A stretch of 64,000 nucleotides of DNA from Emydura subglobosa (taxonomy: Eukaryota > Chordata > Testudines > Chelidae), in contig ML679974.1 of assembly GCA_007922225.1 (NCBI GenBank), positions 4,329,105 to 4,393,104 of the forward strand, in the 5' to 3' direction. The notes below the pieces were generated by a model. It had not been told where the DNA came from. It did not search any database and saw nothing but the letters and a program-made list of their open reading frames with translations. The first letter of the stretch is position 1. Every line of letters starts with the position of its first letter. Below are positions 24,566 through 34,249 of the stretch, piece by piece. The position numbers and the translations under genes were made by a program.

Positions 24566-25084
24566 TCCAGAGAACCTGGCTTCTAATCCTTTGCTCAAAA
24601 TTACTGGACCGTAATATAATAACTTTCCTAAAGGGAATCCCCTGCCCCATCTTATCAAATTAATTAAAATTGATTATTGTATCTTTACAACCAATTTCTT
24701 CATTTTAGATACTTTAGGCATGTATAAAAGGGAAGTGGGGTGTGAAGGAAGAGTCTGGTTTCATAATGTCATCATTTTTATATAACTTTGTTATATTACT
24801 TTTTCTTATGTGAGTTTATTGCTGTTGAATGATTAGGGTTGGCAGCCACAGAACTCAAGTCCTCTATCCACAGAACAGCACAGCTACAGTCTCTCTTCTG
24901 AATAAGTTTAATTAAAAATCTTCCTAGATATTGATGACTTGTCTCCACATACAGGTTGTATCTCTTTAATTGGTGTTATGAGCTGGATGAAACCTTGTTA
25001 AGGGTTGAGTTAAAACCCCATTGAGAATGATAGATAGGAACTGACCCTTCAATTAACATAACTGTAAGCATAAGCCCCCACATA

Positions 25085-25440
25085 AGATATAAGGTGTCTG
25101 TGAGTGAACCTGCCCAGGAGCTTCTGGCTTATTATTATTTTGTGTTGAGGTGTGTGTGGAGGGGGTGTGGGGTGTGGAAAGAGATCACACAAACTGAGAA
25201 CAGTAAGAGGGAGCGGCAAGAAACTCAAGTAGAAGCTTGTAAGCACATTCTAACACTGGAAAGCAATAGAGTGTGTTTTTGGGCTGGGAATTGGGTAAAG
25301 AGGCTTAAAGACTGTAAGCTTTTGTCTTGGTTCCTTCTGCATTCAGAGACATAGGATTCTGTACATTCTTTGTAAATAAACAAGATTGCATCAAAGAATA
25401 TACCAGACTCAATCAATTTCTGCTTCCACCTGGAATATCC
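25085..25440 (+). repeat. Possible LTR-like fragment (unclassified)
   Basis: A block of different composition ends near AATAAA at 25375-25380 ('tgtaaataaacaagattgc') with GT-rich sequence upstream. No coding region flanks it and no paired copy was seen. Kept only as a candidate. Confidence 0.2.
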
Positions 25441-25494
25441 TCAGGGCTCCAATCTTTGACTGGCCACTCATGTGAAACAGGAGCAATGCTGGTA

Positions 25495-25720
25495 TGATTA
25501 AATCAGTACAACACCAATAGTGTGGACGTAGTTATACCAGTATAAATCTGCCTATATAGATTTAGTTTACTATTATACAGAAAAGAGAATAATTTATATT
25601 GGTATAACATACCTTTATTTCAGTATAATTGTGCCCATCCTAGGAGTCGTACCAGTATAACTATATATCAATAAAAAAATCACTCCCCTAACTGACAGTT
25701 ATACCAGTACAAACCTGTGT
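25495..25720. mobile_element. MITE with 'agttataccagtataa' termini
   Basis: The left end 'tagtgtggacgtagttatac' and the right 'agttataccagtacaaacct' belong to a turtle MITE family whose termini repeat TTATACCAGTATA. Internal TATACC/GGTATA motifs occur in both orientations. Non-coding. Confidence 0.6.
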
Positions 25721-25729
25721 GCAAGCAAG

Positions 25730-26060
25730 GCTTGAGGACTAGATTCTGATGCCCTTGCTCGTTTAAGTAGCACTTTACTCTACAAGTAGACGTACTGACT
25801 TCAATAGTACCTCTCCAGAGGTAAGACATTATTCATTTCACATGCTTAAGCACCAGAACTTAAATCCCACTGGAGTCAGTGTGAGTCCTTGAGTAAGCAA
25901 GAGTCAATAGAACTACTCCATGTGCTTAAAGTAAAGCACATATTTTAAGTACTTCACTAAATGAGGTCCAAAGTCAGTTCCTACCCCATGGTAATTAGTG
26001 AAAGCTTGAAGAATGCATCCTTTGTATTCAGCAAGAATCTGGCCCTGCCTAGGACTGTAG
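25730..26060 (+). repeat. Interspersed palindromic repeat ('ctactcaagtgagtaa' type)
   Basis: The pattern 'gatgcccttgctcgtttaag', 'tactgacttcaatag' and later 'gagtaagcaagagtcaatag' is a diverged copy of a common sauropsid repeat built around CATTGACTTCAATGGG. Other scraps are at 24415-24520 and 27095-27200. Transposon class unknown. Confidence 0.35.
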
Positions 26061-26657
26061 AGTAGTTGTCCCTGTCACTCATATCCTAGCTGTTTGAGTA
26101 TGTGATCATTCCCACTCAACCTTCTCTCAAAATTCACCATTACTGACTGTAAAGTAAATACATACCCAAATTTGATTGGCTATAGGAAGTAGTCTATTAC
26201 AAACACACAGATTCAATGGACCATCAGCTCATAATTTCTTATCTTTGAAGAGGCCTTATACACTGCCACTTTCCCTTCTCCTATGTCAGCCCTTACTAAT
26301 ACTTTTAATTCTGTCTGTACAAAATATATATTGATTTAGAGAAAAAATAGGAGCTCCCTTGAAATTATGGCTCTGTAATAGACATCTACTGATATCTTTC
26401 TAATTTATTCTGCCCATATAGATATGTTGCATGAAGCCCTGAAAAGGTGAGTAGCTCACCTGCACTCAGGAGCTTTCTGTTGTCTATATTAGAATGTAGA
26501 CCATACTTACAGGCATGGGGGTGGGGCTCTATCCTGTGAAGCATAGACTCTAAAAATTATTTGGGGGTTGTGATAGATAATCAGCTGAACATGTGGTCCC
26601 AGTGAAACACAGCCAAAAGAGCTAATGTGATCCTGGGATGAGTAAACTGGGGAATCT

Positions 26658-26777
26658 TATCTGACAAAGTGGGTTGCAGCCCACGAAAGCTTATGCCCGC
26701 AGAAATTTGTGAGTCTTTAAAGTGCTACATGACTCTCGTTGTTTTTGCTGTATACAGACTAACACGGCTACCCCTCT
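26658..26777 (+). mobile_element. Short retroelement (SINE/PLE-tail type) nested in CR1
   Basis: The 120-bp insert contains 'cagcccacgaaagcttatgc' and 'tacagactaacacggctacc', landmarks of a very common turtle repeat. It is flanked by a perfect 9-bp duplication GGGGAATCT (26649-26657 and 26778-26786). Removing one copy restores a continuous CR1 sequence. It is 5'-truncated just upstream of its CTGACAA motif. Confidence 0.85.
26661..26696 (+). ncRNA. Hammerhead-like fold in the nested element
   Basis: CTGACAA (26661-26667), a perfect 5-bp hairpin GTGGG/CCCAC with loop TTGCAG (26669-26684), GAAA (26685-26688), GCTT and ATGC. The general family appears to have GCAT before CTGA, which would pair with ATGC; here truncation left only AT. 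CTGACAA lacks the G of the CUGANGA core, so this copy is probably inactive. Confidence 0.4.
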
Positions 26778-27824
26778 GGGGAATCTCTGTATTTGGCACT
26801 GGTGCAACTGCAGCTGGAATTGTGTCCCCCGTTCTGGTGCCCACAATTTAAAAAAAAAAAATCTCCAGATAAATTGGAGAGGGTTCAGAGAAGAACCTCA
26901 AGAATCATTACAGGATTGGAAAACATGCCCTATAATGATAGACTCAAGGAAGTCAATTTATTTAGCTTAACTAAGAAAAAGTTAAGGGATGACTTGATTG
27001 ACTAGATGATCACAATGGTCCCATCTGGTCTTGGAATCTAAGGAGTGTGGTGTTTTGGTCACAAAAGCCCTTATTCTACTACCACTTTATATTGAGTAAA
27101 ACATTATTACAAATACATCCATTTATTTCCGTGGGACTATTCATAGAATGAAGGGACTACTCAACATAAGTACGAGTAGGAGAATTGAGCCCAGCGTGAG
27201 TAAGCATTCCTTACACAGTCAGTGAGGTTCTGCAGGGAAGCTGCCACTAGCTGCTTCATAGCAGAGAGTGGGAAAAAGAAAAGTGCTGTCACCAACTACC
27301 TCAGATTCCCCACACACATTTAAAAACTATGCTGTTGACTGTAGTACATGACAAAAAAGTATAAACCAAAAGGACCCTACATGTATCTGTATTTCTTTTG
27401 CTGCTTATTACTGTTTAGTGTTTATATTTTTGTTAAATGGTGTATGCTTGAAGTTACACAAGCCAAAAAGGTTTTCCCTAAGGTAACAGATCAGAAGAAT
27501 GCAAATATGCCTATTAAAATAATAGGTTTGGAAGGTTACAAGACTCGTAATCTTCAAGAAGCTCTAAAGGGCAAATTCCTTGCATGTTTTACTTTGCTTG
27601 TCTGCTCAGAAGAAGGGATCCAAAAGAGCAGTTTGCTGTGTATGTTCATTCATATAAGTGTGTCTGTGATCAATACAGTTCTCTGATTTGTTACCTGAAG
27701 GCTGTACATACTGTAGTTAAAAATCCTGCAAAGTATTAGATGCACTTTCCAAAGAGAGTGGTACCTTTTTTAAAGAAAGGTACAATTTTGGACCTGACAA
27801 TCATGATGTAAAGACCTTTCTAAA

Positions 27825-27935
27825 CTCATCTTTTACAGGAGTGGATGAGTGAGCTTTTGTGGCCTGCAATGTGCAGGAAGTCAAACTAGATGATCATGAT
27901 CGTCCCTTCTGGCCTTAAAGTCTATGAGAATCTGC
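27825..27935 (+). repeat. CR1-type 3' tail
   Basis: The stretch 'tgtggcctgcaatgtgcagg', 'aactagatgatcatgatcgt' and 'cccttctggccttaaagtct' is the turtle CR1 (or CR1-tailed SINE) 3' end. The 5' part is missing. Confidence 0.75.
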
Positions 27936-28861
27936 CCACATAGTGGAAATGAAGAGTAAGCTCGAGAATATGATGGTTTAATGTAGGTTTTATTTTAACC
28001 TAAAAAATACGTTTCATAAACTAATTCTCTGAAGACTAATTATCTTGCAAAGAACATAGTCTGGTTGCTCACTTTATATCATATTGGTATTTTTCATCAA
28101 GATGGTAATTTTTGCAAACTTAATTAGACATTGGTTAGTTAAGTTCTCTGATATTATTCCCTTCTGCTAAACTTATAGATGACTTTTTCTGGCTAGGATC
28201 TAATATGTCCATTTAATCTTGATTTAATTTTAATTAAATGTAACTTGATTGTACATTTGTAAAGCTAGTTGGCTTGTAAAACAAAATTTGATTGTTTTCT
28301 TTTACAAATATTTTTGGAAAGACAATGTAATGGGTTGAACGAGACTCTATCTTAAGACTTTATTTACAACAATCATATAATGAGTGTGAACTCATTTCTC
28401 TGGGCAGTCTTTCAAACTTATGTACATATTGTTTCAGTCTTACTAGTGGTGAATTTAATTGACATTTCTATTGGAACACTGGTTTGGTGTTTTATGTCTC
28501 TGAAATGCAGATACTAGAAATGTGCCTTGTCCCATAAAATTCATGGGTTAGAACTTTAAGTGGCTATAAATAAATTTAGGCCTCTCAATTTATAAAACAA
28601 TCTAATTTTCATGGAAATCTTCCAGGTTACGTTGCAGAAAATCCCATTGTGGGAATGACAGATTGCAATGAGACACTATAATCTTTAGAACAATCCATAT
28701 GTAAAAGCTTTAATAAGCTAACATGTTCTTGTTCATACTTTTTAAATTATCAATGATTGAAGGTATGGAATATATTTTACCTGAAATACTTATAACCATG
28801 GGAAACTCTTTAGAAAACCTATTCAGAAATATAGTGTTGTGCAATGGATGTAATACAACAA

Positions 28862-29107
28862 TTCTTTAGCATCTTCCAACTAAAATTTCAGTGCTTTACA
28901 CACACTAATGAAGTAAGTCTTAAACACCCCTGTATTATTTTCTCTTTCTCACAGATAGGTAATTTGAAGAACTGAGAGGAAAAGTGGCATGTCCAAGGTG
29001 ACAGAGCAAGTCAGCGACAAAACCTTAACAGAACCTAGTTCTGTACCTTAATCAGAAACCCATCTTTCCTGTCCCTGCATCTGACTCCTTACTTTGAGGT
29101 ACTATGC
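28862..29107 (+). repeat. Arm A of a 246-bp inverted duplication (contains a MIR-like segment)
   Basis: This segment matches the reverse complement of 30787-31030 at about 96% (some 9 substitutions and one 2-base gap by eye). It contains a MIR-like part ('gaggaaaagtggcatgtcca', 'tgacagagcaagtcagcgac'). The identity is far above that of two independent MIR copies, so the arms derive from one local duplication. Confidence 0.9.
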
Positions 29108-30160
29108 TTCATTACCAGCTAGAGGGCTAAATCTTAGTTTTACTAAGGCTCCAATATTTCATCAAGATCCACCAGCACAAACCCATGTATCTGGGGTGGG
29201 GTGGGGTATTGAGATCAGTGGAACTCTGTAGGGGTGTGACCTGGCAGATCCCAAAGCAGGCCCAAGTATTTCAGTTCTGACTGAGTCCTTCGCTAAAATG
29301 CCCATTGAGTACAATGGATGACTTGCTTGAATAATGAAAGTATAAAACTGGACAAGGACATAAAGACTTGACTCAGTGAGGAAGAGAAAATGCAATCATC
29401 TTGTCAATTTTGAAGTGTCTTATTTGATTATAAGCTCAACGTCAAGAGCTGACACAGGGATATTAATATGTAATCCTTAACTTTCAATTAAGTGGACTTT
29501 AACAGGACATGCACACTCTTCATTTGGATACTCAGATCAGCAGTTAGGTACATAATATATTATTTTAAAATTAATCTATGTATCAAATGAGGAATCTGGA
29601 TATCCTATGAGCAGGATTTAAAGTGGACTGAAAAAAAAGTGGCAGCTCTCATTACAAGCCAAGGAGGAGTGGAGCTGTGCCAGAGAGCTGCTTACCCAAG
29701 ACAGGATAAAGAGGGGAAGCGCTCTTATTTTTCATCCATCAGAAAAGAGGGGAGCTATGCCCCCCCACCTACCTCTGCTCAGTTTTTACTTTATCCCTTC
29801 CCTGTAAGATATTAATATCTGAAAACTGGGCCCAGAATGTTAGTTTATTGTGAATGTAAGTGGTTAACTCTACTGTTAGATAAGCAAAGTCCATGATGGG
29901 AGAATCTAGGGATTTGAGGCTGCATTGGCATCATTAAGTTGATGATACTTGACTGTATCTTTTTCATCATTCCCAAATAGTGTAGTCATCTACTTTCTCA
30001 GAAACTGTCTGAAACAGAGACATAAAGAAAGACGAGTTGACTGAAGTTAAATCTAGACAAGACAAATGATCCTTGTCAGAGAATCTTATAGGAAATTAGG
30101 TGGAGTTCTGTCTGGTTTGAGGGGTTGTAGGTTGTTCCAATTAGGAGGAGAAATTGGTAA
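29108..30160. other. Intergenic spacer, no recognisable gene
   Basis: Unique-looking AT-rich sequence between the inverted arm and a CR1 tail. A G-run region near 29192-29207 and a C-run near 29760 are the only low-complexity features. Confidence 0.5.
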
Positions 30161-30435
30161 AAGTCAGGTAGACTCATAGTGGTCTCTTCTGACCTTAAAG
30201 GCTATGATAATCTAGTCTGACCTCCTGCACAACGCAGGCCACAGCACTTCACCCGCCCATTCCTGTAATAAATCCCTAATCTGTGACTGAGTTATGAAGT
30301 TCTCAGATCATGGTTTAAAGACTTCAACATACATATAATCCACCAGAGAATCTCCAGCAAGTGACCTGTGCCCCATGCTGCAGAGGAAGGCATAAACCCC
30401 CAGAGCCTCTGCCAGTCTGCACTGCACTGCCAATC
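30160..30435 (-). mobile_element. CR1 LINE 3' UTR fragment
   Basis: The order 'ctgaccttaaaggctatgat', 'gtctgacctcctgcacaacg', 'tttaaagacttcaacataca' and 'ccccatgctgcagaggaagg' is that of a turtle CR1 3' UTR in reverse orientation. It ends abruptly at a duplicated 18-base unit (30409-30444), where DIRS gag sequence begins. Confidence 0.75.
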
Positions 30436-30786
30436 TGCACTGCGATGTTTACGGCGCCGGCGTGGGGGTGAGCAGCTGGAGGAGGTGGAGGAGTGTCTCC
30501 TGTGCACCTCAGGTTTAGGATGGTGCCTTTCAGCCGGAGACCTGGAATGGTGCTGCTCAGAAGCGCGCCCCCTATGCTGCAGTGCCGAAGGGTCGGTCAG
30601 TGCCGAGTACTTCGGTGCCAGAGCCCGCACCGGACTGCACGTTGGGGATCTGGAGCCCCGGCGGTCTCGACTGTGGCCCCTGGGTGCGGAGGAGCGAGTG
30701 CGGCCATATTCGGGGGCATCGGTCGGTGCTGAGTTGCTCGGTGCCGCGGGCCGCATTGAACTGATGGCTTCGTGGCGGCTGTAAGA
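30436..30786 (-). pseudogene. DIRS gag (ORF1) fragment, inverted relative to the adjacent pol
   Basis: On the minus strand a GC-rich frame (inside 30825-30292) encodes Ser/Arg/His/Pro-rich sequence such as RASEQHHSRSPAERHH and HSSTSSSCSPPRRRRK. This matches the SR-like middle of the DIRS ORF1 at 45551-46159. The frame runs into CR1 sequence at one end and into the inverted host segment at the other, so it is a fragment. GC content (about 65%) contrasts with the AT-rich host flanks. It is not a host SR-protein gene: no splice structure or RRM is present. Confidence 0.7.
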
Positions 30787-31030
30787 GCATAGTATCTCAA
30801 AGTAAGGAGTCAGATGCAGGGACAAGAAAGATGGGTTTCTGATTAAGGTACAGAACTAGGTTCTGTTAAGGTTTTGTCGCTGACTTGCTGTGTCACCTTG
30901 GGCATGACACTTTTCCTCTCAGATCTTCAAATTACCTATCTGTGAGAGAGAAAATAATACAGAGGTGTTTAAGACTTACTTCATTAGTGTGTGTAAAGCA
31001 CTGAAATTTTAGTTGGAAGATGCTATAGAA
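30787..31030 (-). repeat. Arm A' of the inverted duplication
   Basis: Reverse-complement copy of 28862-29107. It sits exactly between the inverted gag fragment and the truncated pol start, so it marks the rearrangement junction of this DIRS locus. Confidence 0.9.
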
Positions 31031-32830
31031 CTACTACAAAGCCCTGCAACTCTCGGCCTTCCCACCGGACTCTCCCTCTACCCCGTCCCTCTTCAGGGAC
31101 CCCTCTCACAAGCTGCTCCTCATTCAGGAGGTACACACTCTCCTCCTCCTCGGGGCAGTGGAAGAGGTTCTTTCCCAGGAAAGGGGCAGGGGGTTTTATT
31201 CCCGGTACTTCCTTATCCCCAAGGCAAAGGGAGGCTTCAGGCCTATTCTGGATCTTTGGCGTCTAAACAAGTTTATCAGATGCCTCAAATTCCATATGGT
31301 CTCCCTAGCCTCCATCATTCCCACTCTAGATCCAAGGGATTGGTATGCCGCCCTCGACCTCAGGGACGCCTATTTCCATATTTCTATCCTCCTGGGACAC
31401 AGAAGGTTTCTGCACTTTCAGGTAGCTAGTGGCCACTACCAGTTTTCAGCCTTACCCTTTAGCCACTCTTCAGCACCCAGGGTCTTCACAAAATGTATGG
31501 TAGTGGTGGCTGCCCACCTCCGCCGCAAGGGGGTTCAGATCTTCCCCTACCTAGACGACTGGTTAATCCGGGGCAGGTCCAGAGACCATGTTCAGAACAG
31601 CCTGGCACTGACTTGCACAATATGCGCCAGGCTGGGGCTGCTCATAAACGAGCAGAAGTCCACCCTCACACCGGTACAATGCATAGACTTCATAGGGGCC
31701 ACCCTGGATGCTGTCCATGCCAGGGCCTTCCTTCCACAGCCCCGCTTCGAGGCAATGACCGCCATAATTACAGATCTCCACAGATCTCCCACTACGACAG
31801 CTAGGCACTGCCTTCAGCTGTTGGGGCACATGGTGGCATGTACTTACGGGGTGAGGCTGGCTTGCCTCAAACTCAGGCCCTTTCAAGGTTGGTTAGCCTC
31901 TGGATATGCCCCAGCCAGGCACTCTCTGAGAAAGGTAGTCACGGTTCCGGCCCAAATACTAGCATCCCTCAATTGGTGGACAGACCCGAGGGAGGTATTG
32001 AGGGGTGTCCCCTTTGCAGACTTGACACCCTCCGTAACCCTGATCACAGATGCTTCGGATGTGGGTTGGGGGGCCCACATAAGCAGCGACCTCAGCACAC
32101 AAGGGCTTTGGTCGGCACAGGAACAACGCCTCCATATCAATGTGTGGGAGCTCCGGGCAGTCTGCCTGGCCTGCAAGGTGTTCCTCAGGTTCCTGAGGGG
32201 CAAGGTGGTTCAGTCATGACGGACAATACTGCAGCCATGTTTTATATAAACAGGCAGGGGCGGGGTCGCTCCTCGGCCCTTTGCCACGAGGCGGTGTGAC
32301 TTTGGGACCTTGCAGTGAGGCACAACTTCCACTTGTCTGCCTCGCACCTCCCCGGGGTCAGGAACAACAAGGCAGATCGCCTCAGCAGGTCATTCTTACC
32401 CCGCCACGACTGGTCACTACGCTGGGAGGTGACAACTTTTCTTTTCCGCAATTGGGGGGTTCCCCAATTGGACCTATTCACGTTGGCATGGAACAAGAAG
32501 TTGCCGAAATTCTGCTTGCTCCAGGGTCGCGAGCCGGGCTCCATCTCCGACGCATTCCTCATAATGTGGAGGGGGCCCCTAATGTATGCATTTCCCCCTG
32601 TTCCACTGCTTCCCAAAGTACTCTTAAAAGTCAAGAAAGATAAAGCGAACATCATCCTGATCGCACCAACTTGGCCGAGGCAGCACTGGTTCAGTCTGTT
32701 GCTGGACCTCTCCGTAGCCACGCCAGTACCGCTTCCGAAATGCTACGACTTGCTCTCCCAGGACCAGGGTCACCTGCTGCACCCAGACCTGGACTCCGTC
32801 CACCTGACAGCTTGGAGGCTCTGTGGTTGA
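31031..32830 (+). pseudogene. DIRS RT/RNase H polyprotein, frameshifted
   Basis: The frame 31158-32219 holds a near-complete RT: FLIPKAKGGFRPILDL, the motif-A block ALDLRDAYFHI (about residues 65-75), and YLDDWL with catalytic Asp pair (residues 131-136). It then enters RNase H with TDASDVGWGAH (297-307) and WELRA. One base is lost near 32213 relative to the inner copy, giving a stop. The frame resumes at 32219-32300 (DNTAAMFYINRQ) and 32315-32830 (HLPGVRNNKADRLSRSF, then a conserved C-terminal domain with YAFPPVPLLPKVLLK). The region just upstream of 31031 is replaced by host DNA. Unlike the inner copy, the RT core is complete. Confidence 0.85.
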
Positions 32831-33808
32831 CGGAGGGAGAGAGAGCCTGTTCGGCACAAGTCCAGCAAGCCTTACTAGGAAGCAGGAAGCAGTCCACCCA
32901 GGTGGTGTACAGGGCTAAATGGAAACATTTTACTGTTTGGGCGGAGTCCCAGGGTATCCCACCAAGCTGTTCACCTATTCAGGCGATTTGGGAGTACCTG
33001 CTCCATCTAAAGACGCAGGGCCTGACACTGGCCTCCCTGAGGGTGCCCTAGCGGCCATCTCGGCCTTCCACAGACCGATTGAAGGAAGGTCAATCTTTTC
33101 GCACCCTATGTCCCTTAGGTTCCTCAAAGGGGTAGAGAGGCTATAACCGCAGGTCTGTGACCCGGTGCCTCTCTGGGATCTGAACCTGGTCCTTGCCATA
33201 CTGACAGGACCCCCTTTCGAGCCTATGGCTACATGCCCGCTGCTTGTCCTCTCATGGAAGGTAGCCTTCCTGGTGGCGATTACATCGGCTAGGAGAGTCT
33301 CTGAGATAAGGGCATTGAACTCGGAGCCCCCCACACAGTCTTTTATAAATTTAAAATGCGGCTGAGACCCCACCCGACCTTCCTGCCCAAGGTGGTGTCT
33401 CAATTTCACTGTAACCAGAATATCTTCCTCCCCGAGTTCTTTCCTAAACCACACGGTTCGGAGGAGGAGCGGAGATGGCACTCACTGGATGTCAGACGAG
33501 CCTTGGCCTACTATATTGAGCGAACCAGGCTGTTCCAGAAGTCGTCACAGCTGTTCGTGGCAGTGGCGGAACGGATGAAAGGCTCACCTGTCTCCACCCA
33601 GCGCATTTCCACCTGGATCACCGCCTGCATATGGACCTGCTACGAGCAGGCGAAGGTGCCGCTCCCAGGACCTGTCACTGCACACTCAACCAGAGCCCAG
33701 GTCTCATCCGCGGCCTTCCTGGAACGAGTGCCCCTGCAGGATATCTGCAGAGCAGCGACCTGGTCGTCGGTCCACACCTTCACGTCCCATTACGCCCTCA
33801 TACAGTAG
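32671..33808 (+). pseudogene. DIRS tyrosine recombinase, frameshifted but with HxxR and Tyr intact
   Basis: The reading frame overlaps the pol end in a different frame, as usual in DIRS elements. Blocks: N-terminal SAM-like part (STQVVYRAKWKHFTVWAESQ, 32671-33051), a one-base loss near 33049 giving a stop, the first catalytic Arg in ITSARRVSEIRAL (33165-33365), another frame change near 33350, then 33356-33808 with AHSTRA (HxxR, residues 110-113) and TFTSHYALIQ (Tyr 146). The R...HxxR...Y set of the recombinase is therefore present but spread over several frames. Confidence 0.85.
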
Positions 33809-33906
33809 GCGAGAGAGGACGCGGCCGTCGGCGGAGCCGTGCTGAGAAGGGCTACTCGCCAGTGATTCCTACCCACTTCCAAGGTATGGCTATTTAATCA
33901 CCTATA

Positions 33907-34001
33907 TTGGAATGCATATGGGCAATCACTCGAAGAGAGAAAACAGGGTTATTTACCAGTAACTGTTGTTCTTCAAGATGTGTTGCTCATATCCATTCCA
34001 A
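33907..34001. repeat. DIRS internal complementary region (copy 1)
   Basis: An imperfect palindrome with arms 'ttggaatgcatatgggcaat' and its complement, around GTTATTTACCAGTAAC (33948-33963). Its left half is complementary to the element's left terminus (compare 47640-47675) and its right half to the right terminus (34186-34246). This is the defining architecture of DIRS, where the region templates joining of the ends into a circle. Confidence 0.75.
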
Positions 34002-34246
34002 ACCTGCCCTCCGTCCCCGCTGTCGGAGTCGGCAGAAAGAAGGGACTGAGGGCCCACAGGGTCAGCAGCACCATATATACCCGGCATGAGCGCGGCATTC
34101 CAGGGGGCACCGGAGCCGGCCCTGCGGGGGTTGCTAGGGCAAAAAGCTTCCGGAGACTCGAGCACGGGGCGCGCACTCACCTATATTGGAATGGATATGA
34201 GCAACACATCTCAAAGAACAACAGTTACTAGTAAGTAACCCTGTTT
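34002..34246 (+). repeat. DIRS right terminal repeat (copy 1)
   Basis: A GC-rich spacer with CCATATATACC (TATA box when read in reverse, 34071-34081) precedes the terminal arm 'ttggaatggatatgagcaac' through GTTACTAGTAAGTAACCCTG. The same module occurs reversed at the left end of the inner element (47640-47860). Confidence 0.8.
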
Positions 34247-34249
34247 TAT

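Larger units (their letters stand above)
26525..27045 (+). mobile_element. CR1 LINE 3' fragment, interrupted by a younger insertion
   Basis: Before the insertion: 'ggttgtgatagataatcagc' to 'gatcctgggatgagtaaact'. After it: 'tatttggcactggtgcaact' onward. The open frame after the insertion encodes KLERVQRRTSRIITGLENMP then LKEVNLFSLTKKKLRDDLI, the C-terminus of CR1 ORF2. The CR1 3' tail 'agatgatcacaatggtccc' follows directly at about 27003, so the region between ORF end and tail is deleted. The A-run at 26850-26860 lies inside the element. Confidence 0.85.
30436..34246 (+). mobile_element. DIRS-type retrotransposon, rearranged copy 1
   Basis: The locus contains an inverted gag piece, RT/RNase H, tyrosine recombinase and a complete right end with internal complementary region and terminal repeat. 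The left terminus and most of gag are missing. DIRS elements use a tyrosine recombinase instead of a DDE integrase and make no target duplication; none is seen. Its sequence is closer to the inner element at 47640-50826 than to the outer one. At least three frameshifts make it non-autonomous. Confidence 0.85.

Noticed and set aside
26661..26696. A tRNA gene or tRNA-derived SINE head
   Set aside because: No A-box/B-box pair or cloverleaf is present. The structure fits a hammerhead-like or 3'-tail module better.
27348..27686. A 112-codon frame with a hydrophobic N-terminal stretch, possibly a small membrane protein
   Set aside because: No family resemblance, AT-rich composition like its flanks, no promoter or splice context. 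Length is compatible with chance.
30292..30825. A 177-codon Ser/Arg-rich frame on the minus strand resembling a host SR protein
   Set aside because: It matches DIRS ORF1 composition, runs into CR1 sequence at one end and a duplicated host segment at the other, and has no splice sites or RNA-binding domain.
32671..33808. The tyrosine recombinase as a phage or bacterial integrase, or a domesticated host gene
   Set aside because: It overlaps a DIRS pol, is flanked by DIRS termini and has frameshifts, so it is retrotransposon-derived and inactive.
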